Shown here: piece after piece, positions 25,679 through 34,266 of the stretch
Position numbering within the stretch: the first letter of the stretch is position 1
How the letters are laid out: every line of letters starts with the position of its first letter
Assembly: GCF_022601975.1 (NCBI RefSeq)
Contig: NZ_JAKVIR010000025.1
Coordinates: 25,963-89,962 of the forward strand
DNA from: Pontibacter sp. E15-1
GTDB lineage: Bacteria > Bacteroidota > Bacteroidia > Cytophagales > Hymenobacteraceae
DNA: 64,000 bases
Direction of reading: 5' to 3'
Made by a program: the position numbers and the translations under genes
The notes under the pieces: generated by a model
Seen by the model: only the letters and a program-made list of their open reading frames with translations
What the model was told of the DNA's origin: nothing
Databases searched by the model: none

Positions 25679-27805
25679 TTACCGCACAAAGGCCATGGCC
25701 ACGCCGCCGTCCACGTTCAGCACGTTGCCGGTGGACTTGCTGAGCAGCCCGCCCACGAAGGCGAAGCAGGCGTTGGCAATATCCTCGGGCAGGATAATCT
25801 CGTTGAGCAGCGTGCGCTTGGCATAGTATGCAGGCAGCTCCTCCACTTTCACACCATATGCTTTGGCGCGGCCCTCGGCCCAGCCACCGGCCCAGATGTT
25901 GCTGTCGCTGATCACGGCGTCGGGGTTCACCACGTTCACGCGGATGCTGTCCCCGCCGAGCTCTGCTGCATTCAAGCGGCTCAGGTGCAACTGCGCGGCT
26001 TTGGCTGAGCCATAGCCCGCGTTGTTCGGGCCCGACACCAGCGCGTTCTTGCTCACGATGTTGAGCACGTCGCCGCCGATGTCCTGCTTGCGCATTACCT
26101 CCACGCCCGCTTGCGTCACCAGAAACTGCCCCTTCACCAGCACGTCGTAGAGCAGGTCCCAGTCTTTTTCGGAGTGGTCCTCAATGGACTTGGAGATGGA
26201 AAGGCCGGCGTTGTTCACCACGATGTCCACTCCCCCGAAGGCGAGGGCGGCCGCTTCAAATGCCTCTTGTATCTGGCCACCCCTGGTCACGTCCAGTTCG
26301 GCAGTGGCATAGCTGTCTTTGCCGTATTGCGCTCTAAACTCCTCGCTGGCATGCTGGAGGCGCTCCTGGTTCATGTCGTTGAGCACCACCACGGCGCCTT
26401 CCTCCACAAACCTTTTGGCGATGGCCTTTCCGATGCCACCGGCACTGCCCGTGATGAGCGCGATTCTGCCGGATAGGGCTTTGGGCTTGGGCATGCGCTG
26501 CAGCTTTGCTTCCTCCAGCAGCCAATACTCAATGTCAAAGGCCTCCTGGCGCGGCAGCGAGGTATACTCCGAAATCGCCTCGGCCCCTTTCATCACGTTG
26601 ATGGCGTTGGTATAAAACTCGGAGGCCACCCGTGTCGTCTGCTTGTCTTTGGAGAAGGAGAACATGCCCACACCCGGATACAGTATAATCACGGGGTTTT
26701 TGTCTCGAACAGCCGGGCTGTTGGGGTGCTTGTGGTTCTCGTAGTAGTCGGCGTATAGCTGGCGGTATGCCGCGAAGGCAGGGGCCAGTCGCTCTTTCAG
26801 CGCCTGCACATCCGACAGGTCCTCGTCCGGCTTCAGGTCGAGCACCAGCGGGCTGATCTTCGTGCGCAGGAAGTGGTCGGGGCAGCTGGTGCCCATCGGG
26901 GCCAGCCTGTCCAGGTCGTTGGAGTTGATGAACTCGAGCACGCGGTCATCGTCGGTGAAGTGGCCGACCATGTGGCGCTCGCTGGAGCAGAAGCCGCGCA
27001 GCACCGGGGCCAGCGCGGCAGCCTGCTTTTTGCGAGCCGCCTCGTCCAGGCTCTGTATCCGGGCACCGCCGAAAACAGGGCCTTTCTTGCCGTAGTGTTG
27101 CTCCAGGTACTCGGCGCAGCGCTCGATCACCTCCAGGGTATTGATATAGCTTTCGTAGGCCGTGTCGCCCCAGGTGAACAGGCCGTGCGAGCCCAGCATG
27201 ATGCCCCGGATGCCCGGGTTCTCGTCGAGGCACTGGCGCAGCTGCAGCCCCAGGTCGAAGCCCGGGCGCTGCCAGTCTACCCACCCGATGGTTCCGTCAA
27301 AGAGCTCCTCGGTTATCTTCTTGCCGTCTTTGGCGGCGGCAATGGCGATGGCCGCGTCCGGGTGCAGGTGGTCGATGTGCCTGAAGGGCAGGAAACCGTG
27401 CAGCGGCGTGTCGATGGAGGGTGCCTTGGAGCTCAGGTCAAAGATGCTGTGGTTGAAGAGTTCCACCATCTCATCCTCGTGCGCTATGCCCCGGTACACG
27501 TTCTTCAGGCTCCGCAGCCGGTCCACGTACAAAGCGGCCAGACCGCTGCGCTTGAGCGTTCCTAAGTCGCCGCCCGAGCCCTTCACCCACATCACCTCCG
27601 TCTCCTGGCCGGTGAGCGGGTCTTTGGCCATGGCCTTGCAGGAGGTGTTGCCCCCGCCGTAGTTAGTCAGCCGCAGGTCGGCCCCCAGCAGGTTCGATCG
27701 GTAGATCAGCAGCCCCACCTCATCGCCGGCAAACTTTGCGGCTTCTTCTTCCTCCCACAAATAGCTTACATGCTTGAATTCTGTTTTCGTCGTCGATTCT
27801 AACAT
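25679..27805 (-). CDS. rhaDA: Bifunctional rhamnulose-1-P aldolase / L-lactaldehyde dehydrogenase
   Basis: The fusion has 708 residues from the ATG at 27805; the 20 extra upstream codons look like leader sequence. The N-terminal class II aldolase/adducin half (about 1-400) has GGGNTSCKAMAKDP, metal-site histidines in LHPDAAIAIAA and GSHGLFTWGD. The C-terminal short-chain dehydrogenase half (about 445-708) has ALITGSAGGIGKAIAKR (NAD site), VNNAGLSIS and GYGSAKAAQLHLSRL (Tyr-x3-Lys). It cleaves L-rhamnulose 1-phosphate to DHAP and L-lactaldehyde and oxidises the latter to lactate, which the downstream lutABC genes then oxidise. It is first in the operon. Confidence 0.94.
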   Translation of the reverse strand: MLESTTKTEFKHVSYLWEEEEAAKFAGDEVGLLIYRSNLLGADLRLTNYGGGNTSCKAMAKDPLTGQETEVMWVKGSGGDLGTLKRSGLAALYVDRLRSLKNVYRGIAHEDEMVELFNHSIFDLSSKAPSIDTPLHGFLPFRHIDHLHPDAAIAIAAAKDGKKITEELFDGTIGWVDWQRPGFDLGLQLRQCLDENPGIRGIMLGSHGLFTWGDTAYESYINTLEVIERCAEYLEQHYGKKGPVFGGARIQSLDEAARKKQAAALAPVLRGFCSSERHMVGHFTDDDRVLEFINSNDLDRLAPMGTSCPDHFLRTKISPLVLDLKPDEDLSDVQALKERLAPAFAAYRQLYADYYENHKHPNSPAVRDKNPVIILYPGVGMFSFSKDKQTTRVASEFYTNAINVMKGAEAISEYTSLPRQEAFDIEYWLLEEAKLQRMPKPKALSGRIALITGSAGGIGKAIAKRFVEEGAVVVLNDMNQERLQHASEEFRAQYGKDSYATAELDVTRGGQIQEAFEAAALAFGGVDIVVNNAGLSISKSIEDHSEKDWDLLYDVLVKGQFLVTQAGVEVMRKQDIGGDVLNIVSKNALVSGPNNAGYGSAKAAQLHLSRLNAAELGGDSIRVNVVNPDAVISDSNIWAGGWAEGRAKAYGVKVEELPAYYAKRTLLNEIILPEDIANACFAFVGGLLSKSTGNVLNVDGGVAMAFVR

Positions 27806-28350
27806 ATGTTCAGAAATTATAATTGCTTTTTTTAATGGATGAAATTTACAACGCGCTATAGCCAAGCGCTAAAGACTGTATGTTGGGGCTTGCCATACCC
27901 CTCAGCAGCACCGGGCATATACTATCGGCCTGTCTTTCTGTGAGCACTTCTAATTATTTTCTTTGACTCCACGAAAGCCTGCAAAAACGCAGGCCACGTA
28001 CTCCATTGCAGCCACACCGCCTATCCGGAGAAAATGCCAGCGCGTATGCTCAGCTTTATCCGGTGGTGTGATTGATAGCCCTAAATTAAGAAGGAGAAAG
28101 CCAAATACTGTCCTGCACTGTCATGCTCAGCCAGGCATCGCTTCGCCGCTTAAAGCATGCTTGCATTTGATGTGTTGGGCTGCAAATTGTCCGTAATGGG
28201 ACCTGACTCCGCATATTCCGCTTCTAAAAACGAAATTAACCATACGCCTCGGTGGGCAGGGGTATGGATGGCCCAACAAAAGTATTTTGTCGCCGCCCTG
28301 CCCTAAAAGCTTGCATATATTCTGCGCGGGGCTTAATTTGCCGTCAGTTT
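27806..28350. other. Intergenic region with the rhaDA promoter side
   Basis: No gene is seen between the rhaDA start and the tRNA. The first 50-100 bp upstream of rhaDA should hold its promoter (minus strand). No operator could be recognised with confidence. Confidence 0.4.
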
Positions 28351-28425
28351 CGGGGTGTAGCGTAGCCTGGTATCGCGCCAGCATGGGGTGCTGGAGGTCG
28401 CAGGTTCGAATCCTGCCACTCCGAC
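28351..28425 (+). tRNA. tRNA-Pro (anticodon GGG)
   Basis: The cloverleaf folds by eye. Acceptor stem CGGGGTG pairs with CACTCCG (28418-28424, one G-T wobble) plus discriminator A. The D arm contains AGCCTGGTA. Anticodon stem CCAGC/GCTGG holds the loop ATGGGGT, giving anticodon GGG, and the T arm has GGTTCGAATCC. The C1-G72 pair is typical of bacterial tRNA-Pro. CCA is not encoded. Confidence 0.95.
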
Positions 28426-28431
28426 AACAGC

Positions 28432-28467
28432 AAAGGCCTTTCGCAGTTAGCGGAAGGCCTTTTTGTT
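28432..28467 (+). terminator. Intrinsic terminator of tRNA-Pro
   Basis: AAAGGCCTTTCGC pairs with GCGGAAGGCCTTT around a short AGTTA loop, then runs into TTTTG. It lies 7 nt after the mature tRNA end. Confidence 0.85.
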
Positions 28468-29031
28468 TGAATTGGCTGGACGTGTTGCCATACCCTGGTG
28501 TATCTGTTGTTATATTCATCCTGGAGAATTTCTTCAAGAAGATTTTCTGGTTTTTTTATACAGCACCCGCTATAGCCTCTTTTACGACCTTGCCATTTCT
28601 TAACGCAGCGCATCTGAATTTTTAAAAGGAAACAGGCGAATCACCGCTGACGCAGCTTTAAGATCAAACTGCCACTTCAGGAACTCCCCTACGTTCTGAC
28701 TTGGATGATGAAAGGGGTATGGACAGGAAGAAGTCCTCGGAGCTTACTGCCCTCTTCCTGTGCTTATACATGCTCCATAGCACCTGTTTACTACTTAACA
28801 AGCTTAAAGCCCGCCACATCGCTGTATTAGGCTTTTTTTATAGGCATCATAACCTTTTAGAGGATTTAGCATACAAGTAATATACGCTAACAAAATGCAG
28901 CAACACGCAATAAAATCCTCTGCTACAACCAAATAAAAAACGCACCAAACGGTATAACAAAGGATTGAAAGCTGCTGCTTTGGTATGGCTGAAAACGATA
29001 ATACAGACAGCTAACTATAAACGCTAAAGCA
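28468..29031. other. Intergenic region, tRNA to hypothetical gene
   Basis: No convincing gene or repeat is seen. The last 150 bp are AT-rich (TTTTTTATAGGCATC, AATAAAAAACG) and presumably hold the promoter of the plus-strand gene at 29032. Confidence 0.35.
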
Positions 29032-29571
29032 ATGATAAACCCCGTATTGACTTACCTGCACCAGTACTACGGCGACGATAAGTTTCATGCCCTGACTCCT
29101 CTGATGAAACAGAACCCGTCAGTGATCACGGAAACCTATATACAGAACCTCCACCTTGAGGGATTCATAGAACTGAAGGAGAAAACGGCTTTCGACAAGC
29201 CCAAGAACCAGGAGGGCATTCAGCCGATTTCGGGCAGAATGACCAAAAAGGGCATGTATTATATGGAGGGCAACCGAAAGATCGCCACCATCATCGAAGC
29301 CATCGAGAACCAGACGATCCTGAACCTGCTGCTCAACGATGGAAAAGGCCATGAGGAGCAGGTGGCGCTAGCGCCCTACGTGTATGGCAAAGACTCTGAT
29401 GAGCAGTCCTGGGTGTGGGGCACCGTGCGCGACGGAGAGCACAAGCACCGCCGCTTCCTGCTGGATGATATCACGATCACAGAAACCGCAGGCGGCACGT
29501 TTGAGGTGGACCACGAAATGAAACTAAGTCAGCCGCGCGACATTGAGGTGGTGGCCCAGGTAAACTACTAA
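29032..29571 (+). CDS. Small protein, possible winged-helix plus WYL-like domain
   Basis: The 179-residue soluble protein matches no family I can name with confidence. The N-terminal 75 residues (YYGDDKFHALTPLMKQN, ITETYIQNLHLEGFIELKE, SGRMTKKGMYYME) look like a winged-helix fold with a TKKG wing. The C-terminal part (about 110-165) has LAPYVYGKDSDEQSWVWGTV and HRRFLLDDITI, a pattern like the WYL ligand-binding domain (proline, then a Trp/Gly strand, then R-x-F-x-L-x-x-I). If so it is a very small regulator. It stands alone with its own terminator 68 bp downstream. Confidence 0.6.
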   Translation: MINPVLTYLHQYYGDDKFHALTPLMKQNPSVITETYIQNLHLEGFIELKEKTAFDKPKNQEGIQPISGRMTKKGMYYMEGNRKIATIIEAIENQTILNLLLNDGKGHEEQVALAPYVYGKDSDEQSWVWGTVRDGEHKHRRFLLDDITITETAGGTFEVDHEMKLSQPRDIEVVAQVNY

Positions 29572-29638
29572 ACCCTGCTGCGGCAACCAGAAAGCATGGC
29601 GCTGGCCGATTCCTGTTGCTTTGGCATACGCCAGCAAA

Positions 29639-29678
29639 ACCTCCCTGCCGGTATACCTATCGGCAGGGAGGTTTTTTT
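29639..29678 (+). terminator. Intrinsic terminator after the gene at 29032
   Basis: AACCTCCCTGCCG (29639-29650) pairs with CGGCAGGGAGG (29661-29671) around a 10-nt loop, followed by seven T. It is a classic rho-independent terminator on the plus strand. Confidence 0.9.
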
Positions 29679-29957
29679 GTGCCGGTTTATACCTCCTGCT
29701 GGCCTGAGGCACCCTGGCAGTCCCCTGCCAGCGCCTCTCTCCCCTATTCCCCGCTTTGAGATTAACGATTCGCTGCTTACCTTCGGGAAAAGAAACTTTA
29801 ACAATTAGGCAACGCTTCGGCCCTTTTGCCTGCAATGCTGCTAAAAAACAGCCAAAACCATTGCTAAAGCTTTTATGCAACGTTCTACATTCGTCTTGTT
29901 ACCCGCAGGAACTGCTTTATACCCCCTGTTCTCCGCAGGTACAGCGCTCTTTTATAT

Positions 29958-32903
29958 ATGAATCCAGAAAAACTAAAGCATCTTTCCGGGCAGCTGGAGG
30001 GGGAGTTTTATTTCGATAGCACCATGCGTACCCTGTACGCCACCGATGCCTCGGCCTACCGCGAGATGCCCCAGGCGGTCGCGTTTCCAAAATCCGTGGC
30101 CGACATCAAAAAGCTGATTGCCTTTGCAAGGCAGGAAGGCACCTCACTGATTCCGCGCACGGCCGGCACCTCGCTTGCCGGGCAGGTAGTGGGCCATGGC
30201 ATTGTGGTGGATGTGTCGCGCACCTTTACAGAAATACTGGAAGTGAACCCGGCCGAAAGCTGGGTGCGGGTGCAGCCGGGCGTGATCCGCGACGAGCTCA
30301 ACCTGTTCCTGAAGCCCTACGGACTTTACTTCGGCCCCGAAACCTCCACCGCCAACCGCGCTATGATCGGGGGTATGGTGGGCAACAACTCCTGCGGCTC
30401 CAACTCGGTGGTATACGGCAGCACCCGCGAGCATACCATCTCGGTAAAAGCCATTCTGAGCGATGGCACGGAGGCCGAGTTCGGTGAGTTGAGCCAGGAG
30501 GAATTTAATGCCAGGTGCCAGGGTATAAACACTTCCAGCGAGCTGGAAACGCGCATTTACCAGGCCACCCGGGCCATGCTCTCGCATACCCAAACGCAGG
30601 AGAATATCCGAAGGGAGTTTCCGAAGCCCAGCATCCAGCGCCGCAACACCGGCTACGCCATCGACTTGCTGCTGGAGTCGGAGCCTTTTACGGAGGGGAA
30701 AGAACCGTTTAACTTTTGCAAGCTGATGGCCGGATCGGAGGGCACGCTGGCGTTCCTGACCGAGATCAAGCTGCACCTAAACCCGCTTCCGCCTAAGGAA
30801 ACGGGCTTGCTGTGCATCCATTGCCACAGCATCGACGAGTCGTTGCGCGCAAACTTGGTGGCCCTGCATTACAAACCAAGCGCCAGCGAGTTGATGGACC
30901 ACTACATCCTGGAGTGCACCAAAACCAACATCGAGCAGAGCCAGAACCGCTTCTTCGTGAAAGGCGACCCCGGCGCGATCCTGGTGGTAGAGCTTAGTGA
31001 CGATACGCCGGAGAAAGTCAGCGAACGGGCCGCGGCGCTCGTGCGTGACCTGGAGAAGAACAAACTGGGCTACCACTACCCGCTCGTAACCGGCCCTGAC
31101 ACCAAGAAGGTATGGACGTTGCGCAAGGCGGGCCTCGGGCTGCTCTCCAACATACCGGGCGATGCCAAGCCGGTGGCCGTGATCGAGGACACCGCCGTGG
31201 ACGTGGCCGACCTGCCGGAGTTTATCCGCGAGTTTAACCTCACGCTGGAGCAGTACAACCTGTTTTGCGTGCACTATGCCCACGCGGGCAGCGGCGAGCT
31301 GCACCTGCGCCCCATCATCGACCTGAAAACCGAGGAAGGCAACAAGCTTTTCCGCGACATCGCCACCGAGATCGCGCACCTCGTGAAAAAGTACCGCGGC
31401 TCCCTCAGCGGCGAGCACGGCGACGGCCGCCTGCGGGGCGAGTTTATACCCTTTATGATCGGGGAGGAGAACTACAAGCTGGTGGAGGAAGTGAAGCGGG
31501 TATGGGATCCGGGCAACATCTTCAACCCGGGAAAGATCGTGAACACGCCCTCCATGAATACCTTTCTGCGCTACGAGCCTGGTCAGGAAACGCCGGTGTT
31601 CGACACCGTTTTCCGCTTTAGCCAGGTAGGTGGCGTGCTGCGGGCGGCAGAGCTTTGCAACGGCTCCGGCGACTGCCGCAAAACGCACCTGACGGGTGGC
31701 ACCATGTGCCCCAGCTATATGGTAACCCGCAACGAGCGCGACACTACGCGTGGCCGTGCCAACATGCTCCGCGAGTTCCTGACCCGCTCGCCGAAAGCCA
31801 ATCGCTTCGATCACGAGGAGATAAAGGAGACTATGGACCTGTGCCTTTCGTGCAAAGGCTGTAAGTCAGAATGCCCCTCCAACGTGGACGTGGCCAAGCT
31901 GAAGGCGGAGTTTTTGCAGCATTACTACGATGCCAACGGCGTGCCGTTCCGGACGCGCATGGTGGGTAACTTTACCAAGGCCAACAAGCTGGCGGCCTTG
32001 GCCCCGGGCATCTACAATTTCCTGTTTAAAAACGATGCCACCGCTGCCGTAGCCAAGAAAATGATGGGCTTCGCCCCGAAGCGCACTATTCCGCTGCTGC
32101 AGGAAACCACCCTGCAAAGCTGGTTCAAGCAGCATAAGCGCAAATCGGGGTATGGCAACGGACAGCAGGCCAAAAAGAAGGTATACCTGTTCTGCGACGA
32201 GTTCACCAATTACAACGACACCCACATCGGCAAAACCACCGTGCTGCTGCTCGAGAAATTAGGGTATGAAGTGGAGATTCCGAAGCACGAGGAAAGCGGC
32301 CGCACCTATATGTCGAAGGGCCTGCTGCGCGAGGCCAAGAAACTGGCACAAAAGAACGTGGCCATGCTCAAAGACATCGTCACGAGCGATACGCCACTGG
32401 TAGGTATAGAGCCGTCCTGCATCCTCTCTTTCCGGGATGAGTACATTGATTTGGTGGACGCCGATCAGGAAGAGGACGCCAAAAGCCTGTCGATCCACTG
32501 CCTGCAGTTCGACGAGTTTATCGCCCGCGAAATCCTGAACGGGAACATCGACAAAGGCCTGTTTAAAGAGGAGCCGCGCCTGATCAAACTGCACGGGCAC
32601 TGCCACCAAAAGGCGCTATCGTCGGTGCTGTATACCCAGCAGATGCTCACGCTACCGCCCAATTATAAAGTAGAGGTGATTCCGTCGGGGTGCTGCGGTA
32701 TGGCCGGTTCTTTTGGGTATGAGGCGGAGCATTATGATGTGTCGATGCAGGTGGGTGAGTTGGTGCTGTTCCCGACGGTGCGGCAGCAGCCGGAAGAGGT
32801 GATCATCGCGGCCCCCGGCACGAGCTGCCGCCATCAGATCCACGACGGCACCGGCCGCAAAGCCCTCCACCCGATTGAGGTGCTGTATGAAGCGCTGCGA
32901 TAA
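29958..32903 (+). CDS. FAD-binding and Fe-S 2-hydroxyacid dehydrogenase (D-LDH/YdiJ-like)
   Basis: The 981-residue fusion has an N-terminal PCMH-type FAD domain (about 35-220, RTAGTSLAGQVVG and GGMVGNNSCGSNSVVYGST), an FAD-oxidase C-terminal domain (about 240-500, ending HGDGRLRGEF), a ferredoxin module with cysteines in CNGSGDCRKTHLTGGTMCPS and CLSCKGCKSECPSNVD, and a cysteine-rich CCG part (GHCHQKA, SGCCGMAGSFGYE). This is the architecture of D-lactate or D-2-hydroxyglutarate dehydrogenases (GlcD+GlcF in one chain), feeding electrons to quinone. It complements the L-lactate LutABC system 6 kb away. The true substrate is not readable. Confidence 0.9.
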   Translation: MNPEKLKHLSGQLEGEFYFDSTMRTLYATDASAYREMPQAVAFPKSVADIKKLIAFARQEGTSLIPRTAGTSLAGQVVGHGIVVDVSRTFTEILEVNPAESWVRVQPGVIRDELNLFLKPYGLYFGPETSTANRAMIGGMVGNNSCGSNSVVYGSTREHTISVKAILSDGTEAEFGELSQEEFNARCQGINTSSELETRIYQATRAMLSHTQTQENIRREFPKPSIQRRNTGYAIDLLLESEPFTEGKEPFNFCKLMAGSEGTLAFLTEIKLHLNPLPPKETGLLCIHCHSIDESLRANLVALHYKPSASELMDHYILECTKTNIEQSQNRFFVKGDPGAILVVELSDDTPEKVSERAAALVRDLEKNKLGYHYPLVTGPDTKKVWTLRKAGLGLLSNIPGDAKPVAVIEDTAVDVADLPEFIREFNLTLEQYNLFCVHYAHAGSGELHLRPIIDLKTEEGNKLFRDIATEIAHLVKKYRGSLSGEHGDGRLRGEFIPFMIGEENYKLVEEVKRVWDPGNIFNPGKIVNTPSMNTFLRYEPGQETPVFDTVFRFSQVGGVLRAAELCNGSGDCRKTHLTGGTMCPSYMVTRNERDTTRGRANMLREFLTRSPKANRFDHEEIKETMDLCLSCKGCKSECPSNVDVAKLKAEFLQHYYDANGVPFRTRMVGNFTKANKLAALAPGIYNFLFKNDATAAVAKKMMGFAPKRTIPLLQETTLQSWFKQHKRKSGYGNGQQAKKKVYLFCDEFTNYNDTHIGKTTVLLLEKLGYEVEIPKHEESGRTYMSKGLLREAKKLAQKNVAMLKDIVTSDTPLVGIEPSCILSFRDEYIDLVDADQEEDAKSLSIHCLQFDEFIAREILNGNIDKGLFKEEPRLIKLHGHCHQKALSSVLYTQQMLTLPPNYKVEVIPSGCCGMAGSFGYEAEHYDVSMQVGELVLFPTVRQQPEEVIIAAPGTSCRHQIHDGTGRKALHPIEVLYEALR

Positions 32904-32950
32904 GGTATAACCTGATACAGGCATTATCTGCCCCGCCAAGGAGCAGGGCC

Positions 32951-33067
32951 TAAGCTTGCTTTCGCTCGCGTCCCGCGAGTGTAAGGTATAGTTGGGCCTC
33001 TGGCCCAGCCGGGTTACAAACCCGACATCATTTAAAGACACCCCGAAAGCATTCGGGGCGCCAGTGT
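32951..33067 (+). repeat. Multi-hairpin repeat, family 1, copy 1
   Basis: Four hairpins follow in a row: CTCGCG-TCC-CGCGAG, TGGGCC-TCT-GGCCCA, CGGGTT-ACA-AACCCG and CCCCGAA-AGCA-TTCGGGG, ending GCGCCAGT. Related copies are at 39815-39917 (same strand) and at 59345-59461 and 63556-63673 (opposite strand). It lies between the FAD/Fe-S gene and purU. Confidence 0.85.
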
Positions 33068-33085
33068 AAAAGAGAATAAACGCTC

Positions 33086-33925
33086 ATGCAAACAAACATC
33101 CTCCTCATCAACTGCCCCGACCAGAGCGGGCTTGTCTTCAAGGTCACGAATATCCTGTACAACAAGTATGACCTGAACATCATCAGCAACGGGGAGTTTG
33201 TGGAGCGCAACTTTAACCACTTCTTTATGCGGACGGAGTTTTCGGGCGCGTTTGACCGGGAGCAGCTGTTGAAGGAACTGTATGCCGTGTTGCCAGCCAA
33301 CGTGGAGATCAGCCTGACGGACCAGAAGAAGAAAGACATTGTGCTGCTGGCCACCAAAGAGCACCACTGCCTCAGCGATTTGCTGATCCGGCACGCCTTT
33401 AACGAGCTGAACGCAAACGTGCGCTGCGTGATCAGTAACTACAACGTGCTGGAAGACCTGACGCAGAAGTTCGGGATCCCCTTCCATCACATCAGCCACG
33501 AGGGCATGAACAGGGAGGCGCACGAGGCTGCAGTGCTGGAAACCGTGCAACGGTATACCCCCGACTTTGTGGTGCTGGCCAAGTACATGCGCATCCTGTC
33601 CGGTGAGTTTGTCTCGCACTTCTCAAACCGCATCGTCAACATTCACCACTCGTTCCTGCCTGCCTTTGTGGGGGCCAACCCCTATGCGCAGGCCTATGAG
33701 CGGGGCGTGAAAATCATCGGGGCCACGGCCCACTTCGTCAACAACGACCTCGACCAGGGCCCGATCATCGCGCAGAACGTGATTCCGGTCGACCATACGC
33801 ACAGCGCGCGCGAAATGGCGCAGGCTGGGCGGGACGTGGAAAAGAACGTGCTGGCAAAATCGCTGCGGCTCGTGCTCAACGAGCGGGTGTTCGTGTACCG
33901 CAACAAGACGATTATTTTCGAATAG
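33086..33925 (+). CDS. purU: Formyltetrahydrofolate deformylase
   Basis: The 279-residue protein has an N-terminal ACT domain (about 1-80, LLINCPDQSGLVFKVTNILY) and a C-terminal formyl-transferase-like hydrolase domain (about 85-279). The Asn-His-Asp catalytic set is visible as VNIHHSFLPAF (Asn and His) and the Asp in NNDLDQGPI. It hydrolyses 10-formyl-THF to formate and THF, balancing the one-carbon pool and supplying formate for PurT. The length is normal. It is probably independent of the FAD/Fe-S gene, 180 bp away with a structured repeat between. Confidence 0.95.
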   Translation: MQTNILLINCPDQSGLVFKVTNILYNKYDLNIISNGEFVERNFNHFFMRTEFSGAFDREQLLKELYAVLPANVEISLTDQKKKDIVLLATKEHHCLSDLLIRHAFNELNANVRCVISNYNVLEDLTQKFGIPFHHISHEGMNREAHEAAVLETVQRYTPDFVVLAKYMRILSGEFVSHFSNRIVNIHHSFLPAFVGANPYAQAYERGVKIIGATAHFVNNDLDQGPIIAQNVIPVDHTHSAREMAQAGRDVEKNVLAKSLRLVLNERVFVYRNKTIIFE

Positions 33926-33937
33926 AATCGGCCTTAA

Positions 33938-33977
33938 AATAAAAGACCCTGACAGGGCTCATCACCTGCAGGGGCTT
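33938..33977 (+). terminator. Probable terminator after purU
   Basis: TAAAAGACCCTGACAGG and CCTGCAGGGGCTTTTA form an imperfect stem with small bulges around an 8-nt loop, just after the purU stop. The T-run is part of the stem end, so the call is moderate. Confidence 0.5.
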
Positions 33978-34266
33978 TTACCCATGGAAGCACCGCTATG
34001 TCAACTCCCACGGAAATCTTTGAACTTGCAGCCTTATCCTGCTTTTAAAAGCACAAGCCTACAAAACTGTGAATGTCCGCGCTCCAAACTCATCCCATTG
34101 GAAGCAGTCAGCACGGGGATTAGGAAATCCCCGGCAGGTGGCTTTCGGACAAAGAAGTCCGAAAGAGCAGTGAGCATTAGTCAGGCAGCGAACAGTGAGC
34201 AGTAGTAGCACTGATGTTTAATCTTAGCAGTGCAGTTTTGCGCGTAGCCGTTTATACCTCGGTGCG

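Noticed and set aside
27806..27865. 20-codon upstream extension of RhaDA
   Set aside because: AT-rich and unlike family N-termini; the ATG at 27805 begins the recognisable protein.
28127..28537. Minus-strand frame across the tRNA
   Set aside because: Overlaps tRNA-Pro and its terminator on the other strand; a known kind of spurious frame.
30777..31814. Minus-strand frame of 345 codons inside the FAD/Fe-S dehydrogenase gene
   Set aside because: Antisense to conserved FAD-binding coding sequence; no own signals.
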